64,000 nucleotides of DNA from Flaccisagitta enflata. Lineage: Eukaryota; Chaetognatha; Sagittoidea; Aphragmophora. Positions within the stretch are counted from its first letter, which is position 1. Every line of letters starts with the position of its first letter. The notes beneath the pieces were generated by a model. It did no database searches. It worked only from the letters and a program-made list of their open reading frames with translations, and was not told where the DNA came from. The position numbers were made by a program, and so were the translations under genes. The stretch covers positions 99,820,001 through 99,884,000 of the forward strand of contig OZ231127.1 in the NCBI GenBank assembly GCA_965153355.1, read 5' to 3'. Shown here in pieces: positions 42,821 to 55,065 of this stretch.

Positions 42821-43235
42821 TACTACGCGAATCAAAAAAAAAGCCGCACTTTTAAATGGCAATTTATCATATCAAACTTCAAAATAATCAAACAAAATCT
42901 TAGACCATTTTGAAGATCTCAAAAAGATCTTTTATTTGGCTCCAATCTGGTATTTCTAGCTTTATTCGTTTAGAAATGGCATAAAAAAGAGTAAAAACAT
43001 TGCCACTTTCAGTTTTGCAATCCTATTGAAAAATGAGCATTTTTGCAAAAGAGAGGTTCACTTTGGCAAGCTCTATCTCCTAAACGGTTTGAGATACAGA
43101 CCTGGGATTGGTCTAGAATGAAAGAAAATTCAAAAATCTTTAAAATCAGTTGAACAAAAAAATTTTGAATTGATTTCTTGTGTCTCTTCTACTTAGCTAC
43201 AAAAGGGTGCGGCTTTTTTTTTGATTCGCGTAGTA
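42821..43235. mobile_element. TIR/MITE with TACYACGCG ends (copy 2)
   Basis: Ends TACTACGCGAATCAAAAAAA and GATTCGCGTAGTA; GCCGCACTTTTAAATGGC. 415 bp, TA borders. Same family as 16505-16945. Confidence 0.85.
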
Positions 43236-43295
43236 AGGTAAAATTCGTAAAAAAATCTGGTAACGTGGAATCAGCCGGTCCAAAAACTGGTAAAA

Positions 43296-44515
43296 TCAGT
43301 CATATTGTGAAATAAGATGCTGTTTCAGTTTCTTTTTAAAAACTCGAAAAACTTCGATAGACTTGATAGGATTAGTAAGATTGTTCCATTGCTTTATGGC
43401 CGTGAAAGCAAAACCGTGGGGGGAAAGAGCCAATTCACGAGAAATATGAAAGTTGTGAGAGCTGCTTCGAGTACCATGAGCGTGAACATCCGAAATACGG
43501 GTAAAATTAGGTAGGAGGTATTTGGGGGCTAATTTGTGACGAATGCGAAAGAGATGCATCAGTTTGAAATATTGGACACGATCAGGAATGCTCATCCAAT
43601 TAAGATCACGTAAGTTTTTTAAGTCGACATGTCCTCTAAAATCCAAACCAAGAACAAACCTCACCATCTTTCGTTGAATCACGTTCAACCTTTCCTTCAA
43701 ATTAACAGACAGGGAGCTGAACCATGAACTACAGCAATAGTCTAAATATGGTTGGATAAGAGAGGAACACAAAATCTGCCGACAATTTTTGTCTAGGAGA
43801 GCCGAATTACGATGCAAAAAAGCAAGCCTACCAGCGCAAGTTTTCATCAGGTTGTTAGCATGTGAAGAACTGTCTAAGCTTGCGTCCAAAACCACACCAA
43901 GATACTTCACACTGTGCGTGCGTACAACAGGCGTCCCGTCACAATAAATCCGAAAATCTCCAACCCCTTTCAATCTTCTCTTTGAACCAAAGAGCAATGA
44001 TTCGGTTTTCCCAACATGGAGGGACAGCCTGTTATCCACAAGCCAGCGTTTGCACATCGAAAGCTCGTTACTAAGTCGATTAGCAATGACAGTGGAATCG
44101 TGATGGGAAAATATAAGTGCAGAATCATCCGCATAGAGGGAAAGTCTACATGTCAAACTTATATTCATGTCATTTATATACACGAGAAAAAGAAGAGGAC
44201 CGAGTATGCTTCCTTGGGGAACGCCACAAGAGACCGGTAAAAACTCAGATCTTGTTCCTTTAATATCGACACATTGTCTACGATCTGTTAAATATGATTC
44301 AAACCACGGAAAAGACGAGACACCAATAGACTTTAATTTTTCTATTAAAATACCATGGTCAACGGTATCAAACGCCTTTTGCAAATCAATTAGGACCATG
44401 CCTACCATATTTCCTTTGCCAATTTCACCTCTTATAAAATCAGTCAACCCAATTAAGCAAGAGTCGGTGGAATATCCACCTCGAAATCCCGATTGGTTTT
44501 CAAAGAGAAGGCCAC
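43296..44515 (-). CDS. LINE reverse transcriptase, 5'-truncated
   Basis: Open frame of about 405 codons from FENQSGFRGGYSTDSCL (RT motif 1-2). Motif A is VLIDLQKAFDTVDH, motif B GVPQGSILGPLLFLVYIND and catalytic LYADDSALIF. Then come a thumb region with VKYLGVVLD and the post-RT domain (SSLIQPYLDYCCSSW). The motif set fits the CR1/jockey/Rex group. The first residues of the longer frame come from the adjoining F1 element, not from the LINE. No internal stops, so a recent insertion. Confidence 0.85.
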
Positions 44516-44567
44516 GCTTCATCCATTCATTCATTCTTCCATTTGTCCCTTCTCTCATACATTTTTT

Positions 44568-44963
44568 GGGCAACAGCCCCAAAGGGAACGATGTCCTGTA
44601 GAACACTGGAGGACTTTTGTTGGTTCGCTCGTGCGGCCGCCCACCCTCCTCCCCCCTTTAGGCTCAGATCTCTGCCAAGATGCTCAAATCACAGATGTGA
44701 GGCTCAAATACCAGCCTGGAGGCTCAAATACCAGCCTAAGGGCTCAAATACCAGCTTCGAGGCTAAATCCCAGCTTTGAGGATCAAATCCAGCATGAAGG
44801 CTCAAATACCAGCCTCAAGGCTCAAATTTCGACCTCACAAATTCAATCAGGCAAAAGTCCCCCTGTGTTTTACAGGACATCATCCCCTTTGGGCCGCTGC
44901 TCTGCTAACCATCACCTAAAATCACCACCAAACGGGTATTGCTGACCGCCTTTGGGCGACTGA
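44568..44963 (+). mobile_element. F1 foldback element (copy m)
   Basis: GGGCAACAGCCCCAAAGGGA left end with GATGTCCTGTAGAACACTGG. Unit GGCTCAAATACCAGCCTGGA. Right end GTGTTTTACAGGACATCATC; tail AAACGGGTATTGCTGACC, ending TTGGGCGACTG. Confidence 0.8.
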
Positions 44964-45208
44964 TTCAATCATTAATCCACCCATCATTACTTCAGTTCAT
45001 TTATTCATCAATTCATCAATTCATCCATTCATCTATTCATCTATTTATCATTCAGTCTTTGAATCATTCATCCATCCATCAATTCATCAATTCATTCATT
45101 CATCCGTTCATCCTTTCATCCATCCATTCACCTATTCATCCATTCATTCATCCATTCATCCAATCATCTATTCCTCCATTCATCCATTAATCTATTCATT
45201 CCTTCCTA
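44964..45208. repeat. (ATTCATCC)n tract
   Basis: About 245 bp of CATCCATTCATC-like units. Same motif class as 42259-42382. Confidence 0.9.
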
Positions 45209-45420
45209 GTCGGGTTAGCCTAAACTTGACCTTGTTGTCCTAAATTTCCACTCCGTAGTGTACCATTTACTTTTAAGTTACGTCCTTCAGCAACGCATCT
45301 CCATAAGAGGGTCTGTCCCTCCGTCCGTCTGTCCATTGGTCTGTCAGTCCATCTGTAACGCTTTTGCAAAAGTTGTTTCTCGGCTGTTTTTTAGCCACGG
45401 TGAGATACTATATTGAATCA

Positions 45421-45657
45421 AACAAGGCCTATAAGTCGCGTGCGAGACTTACAGATTGACTTAGAATGACTTAGAATGACTTAGTATGACTTAGAATGAC
45501 TCAGTATACTCTTAAATGACTTAGAATGACTTGAAAAAATGAAATTGATAAAAAAAATAAAAGTGTGACGGACCGACAGACTGACTGACCGACCGACCAA
45601 CCGATGGACAGACAGACGGACGGACAAAGCGGGGTGTAGAGTCGCGTGCACGCGACT
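45421..45657 (+). mobile_element. F2 element, complete short copy
   Basis: AACAAGGCCTATAAGTCGCG start, 10-bp ATGACTTAGA repeats, GTGTGACGGACCGACAG units, then GGGTGTAGAG and palindrome AGTCGCGTGCACGCGACT (45640-45657), then GAAAA. It lies inside the repeat shared with 10384-10683. Confidence 0.85.
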
Positions 45658-46693
45658 GAAAATCCACAAACATGTTTCGCGAGCCTCATTTACTACTCTG
45701 TCATTCAATCTGTTTGGCTGTCCATCTGTCTCTTCATATATGCCACGTTTTCATTACACGCAGAGACTCAGTCCGTCCGCTTCGATGCTTATTTCTTTAC
45801 TTTGATTTTATCCTTTCCCGCCCGCTAAGAAGCTGTCTACAAGAAACGCTTGGGTCATCAGGTTCTTTTGTCTTACCCTGGCCCTTTTAACCTTCTCCAC
45901 CCCAAGATCCAACATATTCATATACTTCTGCACGCGACTCTATACCCTGCTTTGTCCGTCCATCCATCGGTCAGTCGGTCGGTCGGTTGGTTGGTCACAC
46001 TTTTACTTTTATTTATCAATTCTATTTCTTTAGGTCATCTTAGGTCATATACAGGTTGTTTCACGCGTTTTGAGGTATTCTTAAACATATCTTAGCTTTT
46101 AGTTTTTTTTTCTTCAAACTTTCGAAAAAAGATCTAAAAAGATCTTGATCCTCAGTTTTTGCATAAACAAGTTTGATAGACAAACAAAAGATGCGCCCTC
46201 GTCGTTACTGGTAGTTTTAAAAGGATTTTAGGTTAAAACAGGAAACACTAATTTACCCTAAGCATTAGTGTTTTAGGTAAGACTCAAAAGAATCACACTA
46301 AGGACACTGACACCCATCATTCTGGGCAACTTTCTTTCGTAATTCAGATACTATTTGCATAAAGTAGATGAGCATACATTTTTTATAAAGACGAAAGTTA
46401 TCAATATGTCTTTATCAAAAGCAAATTTTCAAAATCAGAAAATTTTAGGTCAAAGCCAATCAACTTCTTTCTAAAAGGACTAACAACTTTATTTTGTCTG
46501 CAAGAAACGTATTCAATATTGTGCTAGAGAAGTAGAATCAATCCATGGATTATTATATATCAAAAAACGAATTATGGAGGTGGGTGAGATGGGGGCTAAA
46601 ACCATGATAAAAAGTAAAACATTAACAAATAGAATAGTGTTTCCTGTTTTAACCTAAAATCCTTTCAAAACTAAAAAAAATTAGCAACTCAAG

Positions 46694-46817
46694 TGATGCC
46701 AGGACGCATCTAATAATGGTTGGGGGTGGCCTCTGAGTGTGTGCGAGTGCGTTCGGAGTACGGATGGACGGACAGACGGACAGACACACCCTCTTATAGA
46801 GATGCGAGGACGCATCT
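46694..46817 (+). mobile_element. F2-like element with GCATC hairpins
   Basis: Hairpin GATGC-CAGGAC-GCATC at the 5' side; GGACGGACAGACGGACAG run; CTCTTATAG; hairpin AGATGCGAGGACGCATCT (46800-46817) then AAAA. Same architecture as F2, different stem sequence. Confidence 0.65.
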
Positions 46818-46894
46818 AAAAATTTCATGCTGTTGGCTTGTTTTGAAGCTGTATGTGATTTCAGAGTGCCTGTCATTTTTTTCACAAAATTTTT

Positions 46895-47342
46895 AGTCGC
46901 TTGCACGCGACTCTACACCTTGCTGTGTCGGTCGGTAGGTCGGTCCGTCGGTTCATCACATTTTTGAAATTATTACTTTCCAAGGTCTTTTAGGTGATAT
47001 AAGGTACTCTAGGGTATTTCAGGGTACTTTAGGGTACTTCAGGATACTTTAGGGTACTTAAGTTATTCTAGGTGCTTAAGGTACTTTAGGGTACTTTCAG
47101 ATATTTTCGGGTACTTTTAGGTATTCTTGAGTATTTTTGGGTATTTTTGGGTATTTCTAGGTATTTTTGGGTATTTTGGGTATTTTTTGGGTATTTTTGG
47201 GAATTTTGGGTATTTTGGGTATTGTATCATATTGATATTGTATCAATATCGTATCGATATTGTATCGACATTGTATCAATACATATTGCGCGGCCTTGGG
47301 GGGAGGAACTCTTTTGTTTGTCATTTCCAGATGCACGCGACT
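46895..47342 (-). mobile_element. F2 element with GGTATTTTTG repeats
   Basis: AGTCGCTTGCACGCGACT (46895-46912), CTACACCTTGCTGTGTCGG, GGTCGGTAGGTCGGTCC, then TACTTTAGGG and GGGTATTTTTG ~10-bp repeats. It ends at GCACGCGACT (47333-47342). Confidence 0.7.
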
Positions 47343-47969
47343 GATGCCCTCTTGGGCAAAACTTAATCGCCAAAAATCTGTTATCATTGGCTACAGAGCA
47401 TGGCTTTAATCATTTAGTTTTCAAGATGTAAAATGCAAAATGAAAAGAATTCATAATTTCAAAGATAAACGTTTTTTCACCATTGATAAAAAAAGAGGCA
47501 TCAATGGAGTCTGAAATCATTAATCTACTTCAAATTTACATGGTCGTTTCAAAAATTATCGCAATAGCATGAGATTTTACTTGTGAAATCTGCAGATCAT
47601 GATCTTTTTAGATCTTTTTTTCCGAAGTAAAATTTTTTTTCTAGAAGCAGAGATATGTCGTTTTAGAATACCTCAAAACGAGTGAAACACCCTGTAAGAG
47701 TATACTACATTCTAAGTCATTCTAAGTCATTCTAAATGTAAGTCTCGCATGCGACTTATAGGTGTTGGTCTTGTTCTTGGCTACATTGTCACTGTTAACA
47801 TTTTTGTTTAAAACTCAAGCCTACCACCACAGAATCATAACTTTGACCTACTTCACAAAAAAAGATACAACAGTTTAACCAGTGAGATGAAACAATAACT
47901 GTTTTTATTTGCAATAAAACATTTTTGAGAGTAGGAGCAGTGACACAAATTTACATGTTGTGTGGCCGA

Positions 47970-48300
47970 GAGGTTCTGTACCAGTAATGGCGGCTATCGC
48001 CGTGAGGAAAAAAGTCGTAAGCATTGGTCACTTTTCACCCAACTTTTGTTCTCAGTCACTGCAATTTTTTTTATTTGTTAGATTCAATCAAGAGCAACTG
48101 TATAAATTGATTGCACTGAAAATCAGAGAAAAATAGGACTGAGCTAAAGGAGCTAGATGAGCAAAAATATTTAAAACATTTATCGCATTTGAAATAAGAA
48201 CAAAAAGACTGAGCTAAACGAGCTAAAATGCTCTAAAACACCCTCACAGATGAGCAGCTTTGCTCAATTGCTTATAAACATACAGTTAAGCTTCACTAGA
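47970..48300 (+). repeat. Dispersed repeat R (copy 2), short
   Basis: TAATGGCGGCTATCGCCGTG start; one GAGCTAAACGAGCTAAAATG unit. Confidence 0.75.
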
Positions 48301-48767
48301 AGGCATCTCAAGGGACTGGTTGATTTCATGCCTTCTAGGCGGGGTGCCTTATAGCCGAGCATGTACATTTCTGCACTATACTGAATACATACAAAAGAGG
48401 TTTAAAAACAAAAGTGGTTTAAAAACATGTAAGATAGAAGCAGAGGAGAGAAAGTGGCGGAGGACCTGCCAAACTCTGAATCATATACACTCTTTTTTTT
48501 CTTATAAGAACGTCATTCTTTTTCGAAGGCTTCATGTTCTTATTTTTAAGGTCAAATGAAGCCTTCAACGTTCTTAGAGTATATAAACTATAAAAAACCT
48601 TATAATGTACTGTTACACAATAATACTTAATATACTTCTATTAAATGCTGTTAAAACAAATGCCAATCATTAAAATCTGGGGATATGTTTATGATATTTA
48701 TTTACAAATTATAAAATACCATCTTGATTATACCAAAATTCAAGTGTTTTCTTAATGTTTTTTAAAT
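48301..48767. other. No gene seen
   Basis: AT-rich. One inverted pair around 48530 and 48560 (AAGGCTTCATGTTC against its near inverse). Confidence 0.3.
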
Positions 48768-50030
48768 GCCAGTTATGGCAGCTGTCGCCATGAGGCAAAA
48801 AGTTGTAAGTGTAGTTCACTTTTCACCAAGTTTTTGTCTTCAGTCACTGCTATCCTTTTTGGGCAGCGGCCCCAAAGGGCCGATGTCCTGTAGGACACAG
48901 GGGTGAATTTCCTTACGTCCGTCCGTACGTCCGTACATACGTACGTACGTACGTCCCCCCCCAAGCTTCTCAATTCTCAAATCCCATGGAATAATATAGG
49001 AAAATGTCAAAATGCAAACTTCCCATTGAATAACATGGAAAATTTACAAAAAAATAGAAAAATGTAAATTTCCCATTGAATAACATTGAAAATTAACAAA
49101 AAATGAAAAAAATGAAAAATTCCCACTGGATAGCATGGAAAATTGATAAAAAAAGAAAAATATGAAATTCTCATTGAATAACATGGAAAATTGACAAGAA
49201 ATTATAAAAAAAGTATAACTCCCATTGAATATCATAGAAAATTGCCCCAAAGGCTTGAAATATGCCTCTCAGGACATAAGGAAATTCACCCCTGTGTCCT
49301 ACAGGACATCGGCCCTTTGGGGCCGCTGCCCTGTGCTCACTCCACTTCTTCAGCTGATCACTCCAAGCAGGGCATCGGGTACCGCTGACCATGTGCAATC
49401 CTTGGATGACTTGTTATTTTTTAGATCGAATCAAGAGCAATTGTATGTATTGATTGCACGGAAAATCCGAGAAAATTAGGACTGAGCCAAATGAGCTAGA
49501 TGAGCTAAAATATTCAAAATCACTCAACCAGCCAACCAGCTATGCTCACTGACATGCTTTCTTGTATCTGCATGCTTAAATCAAAACATTTATTTATCTG
49601 TCTGTTTTTAAATCAGATGAAGAGAGCAAGCTAAATGAGCTAAATGAGCTAGAATACTTAAAAACACCGTGACAAATGAGCAGCTCTGCTCAGTGACATA
49701 CTTTCTTGTATTTGCTTGCTTAAACAAGTATCAATATATTTATTCATTTTTTGCATGTGAAATAAAAAAAAAAGACTGAGCTAAGTGAGCTGAATGAGCT
49801 AAAATGCTCAATATCACCCTCACAGATGAGCAGCTATGCTCATAAACATGTTTTCTTGTATTTGCATACTCAAACAAACTAAGATACACTCCTTTATTGA
49901 TCCTACACAAAATCATAAAAAATCAAAAGAAATTCAATTTAAATATTTTGTAAATAAATCTTTAAAAAATCATAATGCAAAAGACATTTGTCGTAGAGCA
50001 TTCTGCTTGGCGCCAAATGAAAGAGAATCT
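48768..50030 (+). repeat. Dispersed repeat R (copy 3), with F1 insertion
   Basis: TTATGGCAGCTGTCGCCATG start, F1 copy n inserted after AGTCACTGCTATCC, then three ~150-bp units and the GAGCATTCTGCTTGGCGCCA end. Confidence 0.8.
48861..49417 (+). mobile_element. F1 foldback element (copy n)
   Basis: GGGCAGCGGCCCCAAAGGGC and GATGTCCTGTAGGACACAGG ends, mirrored at the right; GTCCGTACGTCCGTACATAC run. The interior uses a different, longer unit with CCCATTGAATAACATGGAAA instead of the CAAATC unit. Confidence 0.85.
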
Positions 50031-51110
50031 GTGAACTTTTTCAAAACCTGCAATTTGTTTGAAATGCAATGGACGGTCAGTCCGAACACCGTCTCTACAT
50101 TTCTCTCACCAAATCACTTTATTATCATCATGTCCAAGAGACAGAGTAAAACACACCAGGGTACGATAAAGTGCCCAAGCACGCAAGCATTGCTTGTAAG
50201 CAGCAAGCAAATTTTGTAGGCAGGGACATGGAGGAAAAACACAATAAGAAAAAAAAAGATTTGTTTACTAGAAATTACAATTCAACACCAGTGAGAGATT
50301 CTAAGATTAAACTGCCTTTATTCTTATTTTTGGTTTAATAAAGTTTTTGTACAACTTTCATATGAATATTTTGTAGGCAAGAGCTGTAAGGAAAGACTCG
50401 CTTGTAGGCAGCTAAAAATTTTGTCAGACCCTGAAACACACAGACCCTAAAATTCCACGAAAAGCAGGTCCATAAGAAGATCCCAAGTTCAGCTTCAAAC
50501 TCGTCAGTCTGTAAGTCTATTCCAAGGTTTCGTGTCGTGGCAAGAAATGATACCACGATAAAGCCAACAGAAAACATTCAGAACATTAATAAATGATTTA
50601 GAACTGTTCCACATTTAATGATTTTAATCCCACATTTAAAAAATACTCCAGGAATGATTTGTCCGCACTGAAGGCAAACAGGGCAAGAAATGGTTTGGCC
50701 TCCGCAGGAAACCTAGGCAGGGTGTAGTTTGACCATAACCAAGGTAACAAAGGCACGGTGGATTACTAAAGGTGTGGTGACTATGGTAACTATGGTTACT
50801 ATGGTTTCTTCGCTTTCCCTTCCGCGAGGGAACAAACGCAGAGATTGCTCTCCTCCTTACTACAGGCAACAAAGGTAACAAAGGCAACAAAGGCAGAGAT
50901 TGCTGCCCTCCCTCCTCCAGGCAACAAAGGCAAAAGGAACAAGATTGGCCTTTTTCTTTTCTTTCTCGGTATTTTTCTTTGCTTCTCGACGCCACCAACA
51001 ACACTGCAGGAAACCATCTTTTCATAACTTCTTCCTTATTTTTTCCATAATTTTAAGTTTGATGCCCGCGAGCTTTAAGCAAATTTAATCCAGAATGTTC
51101 AAGAAAGTTA
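50031..51110. other. No gene seen
   Basis: Unassigned sequence; GGCAACAAAGGTAACAAAGG repeats at 50735-50940. Frames here show no domain I recognise. Confidence 0.3.
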
Positions 51111-51209
51111 AAGAGAGTAAGAGAGAGAGAGGAGTGAGAGAGAGAGAGAAGAGACACACAGAGAGAGAGAGAAAAGGAAGGAGACACACAGAGAAAAAGA
51201 GAGAGAGAG

Positions 51210-51240
<31 letters not shown>

Positions 51241-51242
51241 CT
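51111..51242. repeat. (GA)n tract with GACACA blocks
   Basis: Imperfect GA. Confidence 0.9.
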
Positions 51243-51664
51243 GACCGACAAATAGAAGCAGATTTGTTGGAACACAGACATGCATTTTAGACAGAGTGTG
51301 ACTGACATTGGGTCAGGAGTGAGGGACAAAGTCAGGTTAGAGAGACAGAGTTATAGACAAATGCAGACATATGTAGACAGGCGCAGTGAAAAATTCATAC
51401 ACAGAAAAAGACAACGAGAAAGGAAAATGTCCCTTTCACATCCATCCTCCATTTCGGGTTGGAAGTTTGGAAGCAGGCAGGTTCTTTAAATGTTGTAGAG
51501 AAAGCACATATGCTTCTCGATAGCTTGGAAGAATTTGAACTCCTGCCTCTATTTGAACCTCTTTGAATGCTGCCCCTGCCCACTTGGTAGGCGGACAAAA
51601 GGACCAAGAAAATGAAGGATGGCGCTGTACAGTAATAATGAATCATCTTTTGTCCTAGTGGTCT
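51243..51664. other. No gene seen
   Basis: Unassigned; ACAGA-rich start, then mixed sequence. Confidence 0.3.
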
Positions 51665-51855
<191 letters not shown>

Positions 51856-52077
51856 TCTCTCTTTCCCCTTTGTTTTTCTTACGATGAAAGATAACTACAA
51901 GAAAAAACAAAAAAGAGAACTACAACATAAACAGGAATACAGTCTTTTTGAAATTTTCTTTTTAAACATTTACTTTTGGAAAACGTTAACAAAGAAAAAC
52001 GCATAGCTGTAGGATCTACAACCGTGAGAAGCGATGAAACTGGATCCAAAATCTTGCTTCTTTTATTCCGCGAACAA

Positions 52078-52285
52078 TGTTGTGTTGTAGCGTGTTGTGT
52101 TGTGTTGTGTCTTGCTGTGTTGTGTTGTGTTGTGTTGTGCAGTGTTTTGTTGTGTTTCGTTGTGTTGTGTTGTAGTGCGTTGTGTTGTGCTGTGCTGTGT
52201 TTTGTCGTGTTTTTCTGTGTTGTGTTGTGTTGTGTTGTGTGGTGTTGTGTTGTGTTGTGTTGTAGTGTGTTGTATTGTGTTGCAT
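52078..52285. repeat. (TTGTG)n tract
   Basis: About 200 bp of GTTGT pentamers with point changes. Confidence 0.95.
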
Positions 52286-52420
52286 ATTTGAGTAAGAAGC
52301 AACATGATGCTTAATTGAGCAAATGAGCAATCTAACGATCAACCCATGGTTTACTGCAGTGATCTGTGGGATGTTGAGGGGCGAGTGGTAGTGAAATACA
52401 ATAGGGTTTGTTCAAAATAT

Positions 52421-52551
52421 ACAAGGCTGTATTCACGGCTTCCAGTCGCGCACGGTTGGGCAGGGGCAACACAAAATTGTTGGGATGGAGGACGGACCAA
52501 TGGCGAGACTGAGTGATGGAGGGACCGAGTGAGACTGCTGAGTCCGCGACC
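52421..52551 (+). mobile_element. F2 element, decayed
   Basis: ACAAGGCTGTATTCACGGCT, CAGTCGCGCACGGTTGGGCA, GGACGGACCAATGGCGAG, AGTCCGCGACCATAAA. Closest to the nested copy at 2490-2639. Confidence 0.65.
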
Positions 52552-52575
52552 ATAAAGATCGGTGGATAGCAAACA

Positions 52576-52758
52576 AACAAGGCCGGATACACGGCTACCC
52601 CAGTTGCGTGCGGGTGGGAAGGGCCATATTTGAGGTCACTAGACCATTTGGACAGAAGCACTGGAGCAGTGAGGTCAAAAAATAAGAAACATAATTAAAG
52701 TCGAATGTGACGGACAGAAGGAAGGACGGATGGACCGACCAACCAACCGACCGACAAA
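52576..52758 (+). mobile_element. F2 element, 3' hairpin missing
   Basis: AACAAGGCCGGATACACGGC, AGTTGCGTGCGGGTGGGAAG, GTGACGGACAGAAGGAAGG, CCGACCAACCAACCGACC. Confidence 0.65.
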
Positions 52759-53734
52759 ATGATAGTATTGGAGTTTTCTCCAGATTAGATGGTGAGCGAC
52801 CTACTGACTAGCTTGTCATAAAGAAAATACATACATGCGTAAAGGAATACGAATAACTGATTAACGTGATACTGACTCATATTGAATTTTTAAATCAAAC
52901 GCGATAGCAAGAAAACTGTATCGTAAGTAACAGACATGTATCTGATAATCTAACAATAACAGTTTTCTATTTTTTCTCCTCTCCATTTTTTTTATTTCTT
53001 TTTCTTTTTATTGATGAAAATGATCTGTAAGACCTTATCAAAACGCTCTACACCTTTTTTTCTCTCTCGATCTCGAATCTGTTCGATGCGCCTAGGGGCA
53101 GAATGAGACCCCCTGCGTTGAGAGCCCCCCTCTTTCTTTTCCTCCTCTTCCTCCTCCCTCTCCTCCTCCTCGGTTGAGAGCCTCCTGATATTCTTCTCCT
53201 TGTCTGGATAAGTATTCCTTTCACTCCTCCTCTGTCCCCTCTGTCTTCTCCACCATAGCCTTCTCTTTCTCCTTTCCCTCCTCCTCTGCCCCTTCTGTCT
53301 TTTCTCCCTTACCCCTCTCTGCCTCTCTTTCCTTCTCTGTCCCCTCTAGTCTCTACCTTCTCCACCTTACCCTCTTTCATCCCTTCCGCAATCTTATTAA
53401 AACCCGTCAAATTTTTGGAGAATACCTTTCAAGGGCCATTTTAAGAAAATTGAAAAAACTAAAAAACAAGCACGAGGCCAACCAATTTTGGCAGATTTTA
53501 TAACAATTCATTTGAGCATATTCTGAAATGAAATTTGGAAAGTAATGCAATGCAATGCAATGATTGGTGGCACAGTGACACTTGAATACTAATAGGCAGC
53601 ATAGAGAAATGAGTAAAAATGATTACCTCATATTGTTCTTTGTGCAAGTTGATAAAACTCCGCCAGCATCACCAGAATTGATCTCCCATCCCAAGCCTCT
53701 ATCAGATAACCTTCCTCTCACTGCCCCCTCCGCT
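52759..53734. other. No gene; CCTCTT-rich pyrimidine block
   Basis: 53085-53390 is pyrimidine-rich (TCCTCCTC, CTTCTCC). The rest is AT-rich and unassigned. Confidence 0.35.
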
Positions 53735-54065
53735 CATTTTTTTATCTTACCTATTCACCCATCCCTAGGTTACTAAGACTCACCATCCCACTCTTATTTA
53801 GCCATACCCGTTTCCCCATCCCTATCCATTCTCACCAGGATACTTTTCCCTACATTGCCCATCTCGTATTGTCCCTCCCATACTCACCATCCCACTCTTA
53901 TTTAGCCATACCCAATTACCCATTTACCCATCCCCATCCACTCTCACTAGTTTGCTTCCCCCCTCATTTCAAATCCCACATTTACCACCCCACTCTTGTT
54001 TAGCCATGCCCATCGTCATTCACCCTCAGCAATTTACTCCCCCCCCCCCATTGCCCATCCCAGGC
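53735..54065. repeat. Degenerate ~110-bp tandem repeat
   Basis: Three imperfect units with CCCACTCTTATTTAGCCATA and CCCATCCCTATCCATTCTCA. Confidence 0.65.
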
Positions 54066-54285
54066 GTGATGCATTAAGCAAAATCCCTCCTCACTTTCTA
54101 CCGAAGTTTTTACCGATTAACGCCGTCGGCAGTGACGCATAATCACGTGACGTAATATCAATAAATGGTCTCTTTGTATTCCAAAGACTGACTTTCAAAC
54201 GTGAATAAAAAGCCTTCATCCTTGTTTTCTCTACCGTTCCCGTTTTTACTCCCGATTTCTCACCTACTCACTTTCTCTTTCTTTT

Positions 54286-54387
<102 letters not shown>

Positions 54388-55065
54388 GTTTTCGTTCTTT
54401 TTTTCGTTTTCGTACCAAACTTAGTCCCTCAGTATCCCTCCTTTGTTGAGGTGGAATTGTATCGGTCAGTTTTCAATTGAGGCAATTGGTCAAAACGAAT
54501 CGCTGTCGCACACGTATTCCACCTGCCGCTGCCGTAGCAACTGCCGCTGCCACTGCCGCTGCTGCTTGCAATCACGATGATATCGATGAAAAATAAAAGG
54601 ACGATGATGAACGGTTGTCATTGACAAAAGTTGATGACAACTCGGAATTCGATGGAATACAGTCACTTCGAGATTCTTGCTCCATGCAGTATCTTTGAAA
54701 AAAACAAAACACTATCAAGACCTGATCGTTATTCCAATAAATCTTATTTCTCGCCTAAACTTCTTTAAAAACTCAACTTAACGCCCCTTTTCTGCAAATC
54801 TTTATATCAACTCAAAAAGATTTCTCCTCCTCTCATCTTGTTTGTACACAACAAAAATCGTAACAGCCGAATTTGATTTGATGGGCATGATGCACATTTA
54901 AAACAATCACAAAGTGACAATATGGATTGAACAGAAGTTGAATCCCTTTCCTCCAAAGCAGAGTTATATCAGAAGTGAAAAAAGAGGCCAACCAACTAGA
55001 ATTTCTCCTCAAAACACAGCGACGGTCTAGCGCCATTTATTCAAATTCTTCGTTTTAATACTGTG
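54388..55065. other. Upstream region of the zinc-finger gene
   Basis: CTGCCGCTGCC run at 54521-54570; otherwise unassigned. No TATA box or splice acceptor stands out. Confidence 0.3.

Larger units (their letters stand above)
42595..44520 (-). mobile_element. 5'-truncated LINE (CR1/jockey-like) with (ATTC)n tail
   Basis: Minus orientation. It starts at about 44520 in the middle of RT and runs through the ORF stop at 43296 and the 3' UTR to a short (ATTC)n tail (42628-42648). A MITE is inserted in the UTR. Confidence 0.7.
46050..47696. mobile_element. TIR element with TA TSD, carrying two hairpin elements
   Basis: The element is 46052-47694. Ends CAGGTTGTTTCACGCGTTTT and AAAACGAGTGAAACACCCTG, arms about 100 bp (GAGGTATTCT; AAAAAGATCTTGATC). 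TA on both sides, as in Tc1/mariner elements. An inner inverted pair (AGGAAACACTAATTTACC with AGTGTTTCCTGTTTTAACC) adds to the fold. No transposase. Confidence 0.75.
45931..47775 (-). mobile_element. F2 element split by a TIR element
   Basis: 3' end CACGCGACTCTATACCCTGC and GGTCAGTCGGTCGGTCGG at left. The TCTAAGTCATTC repeats and the 5' end (CTCGCATGCGACTTATAGGT, GTTGGTCTTGTT) are at right. A 1.64-kb TIR element separates the halves. Confidence 0.7.

Noticed and set aside
47127-47220. GGGTATTTTGGG runs as telomere-like repeats
   Set aside because: Not a telomere motif and enclosed within an F2 element.
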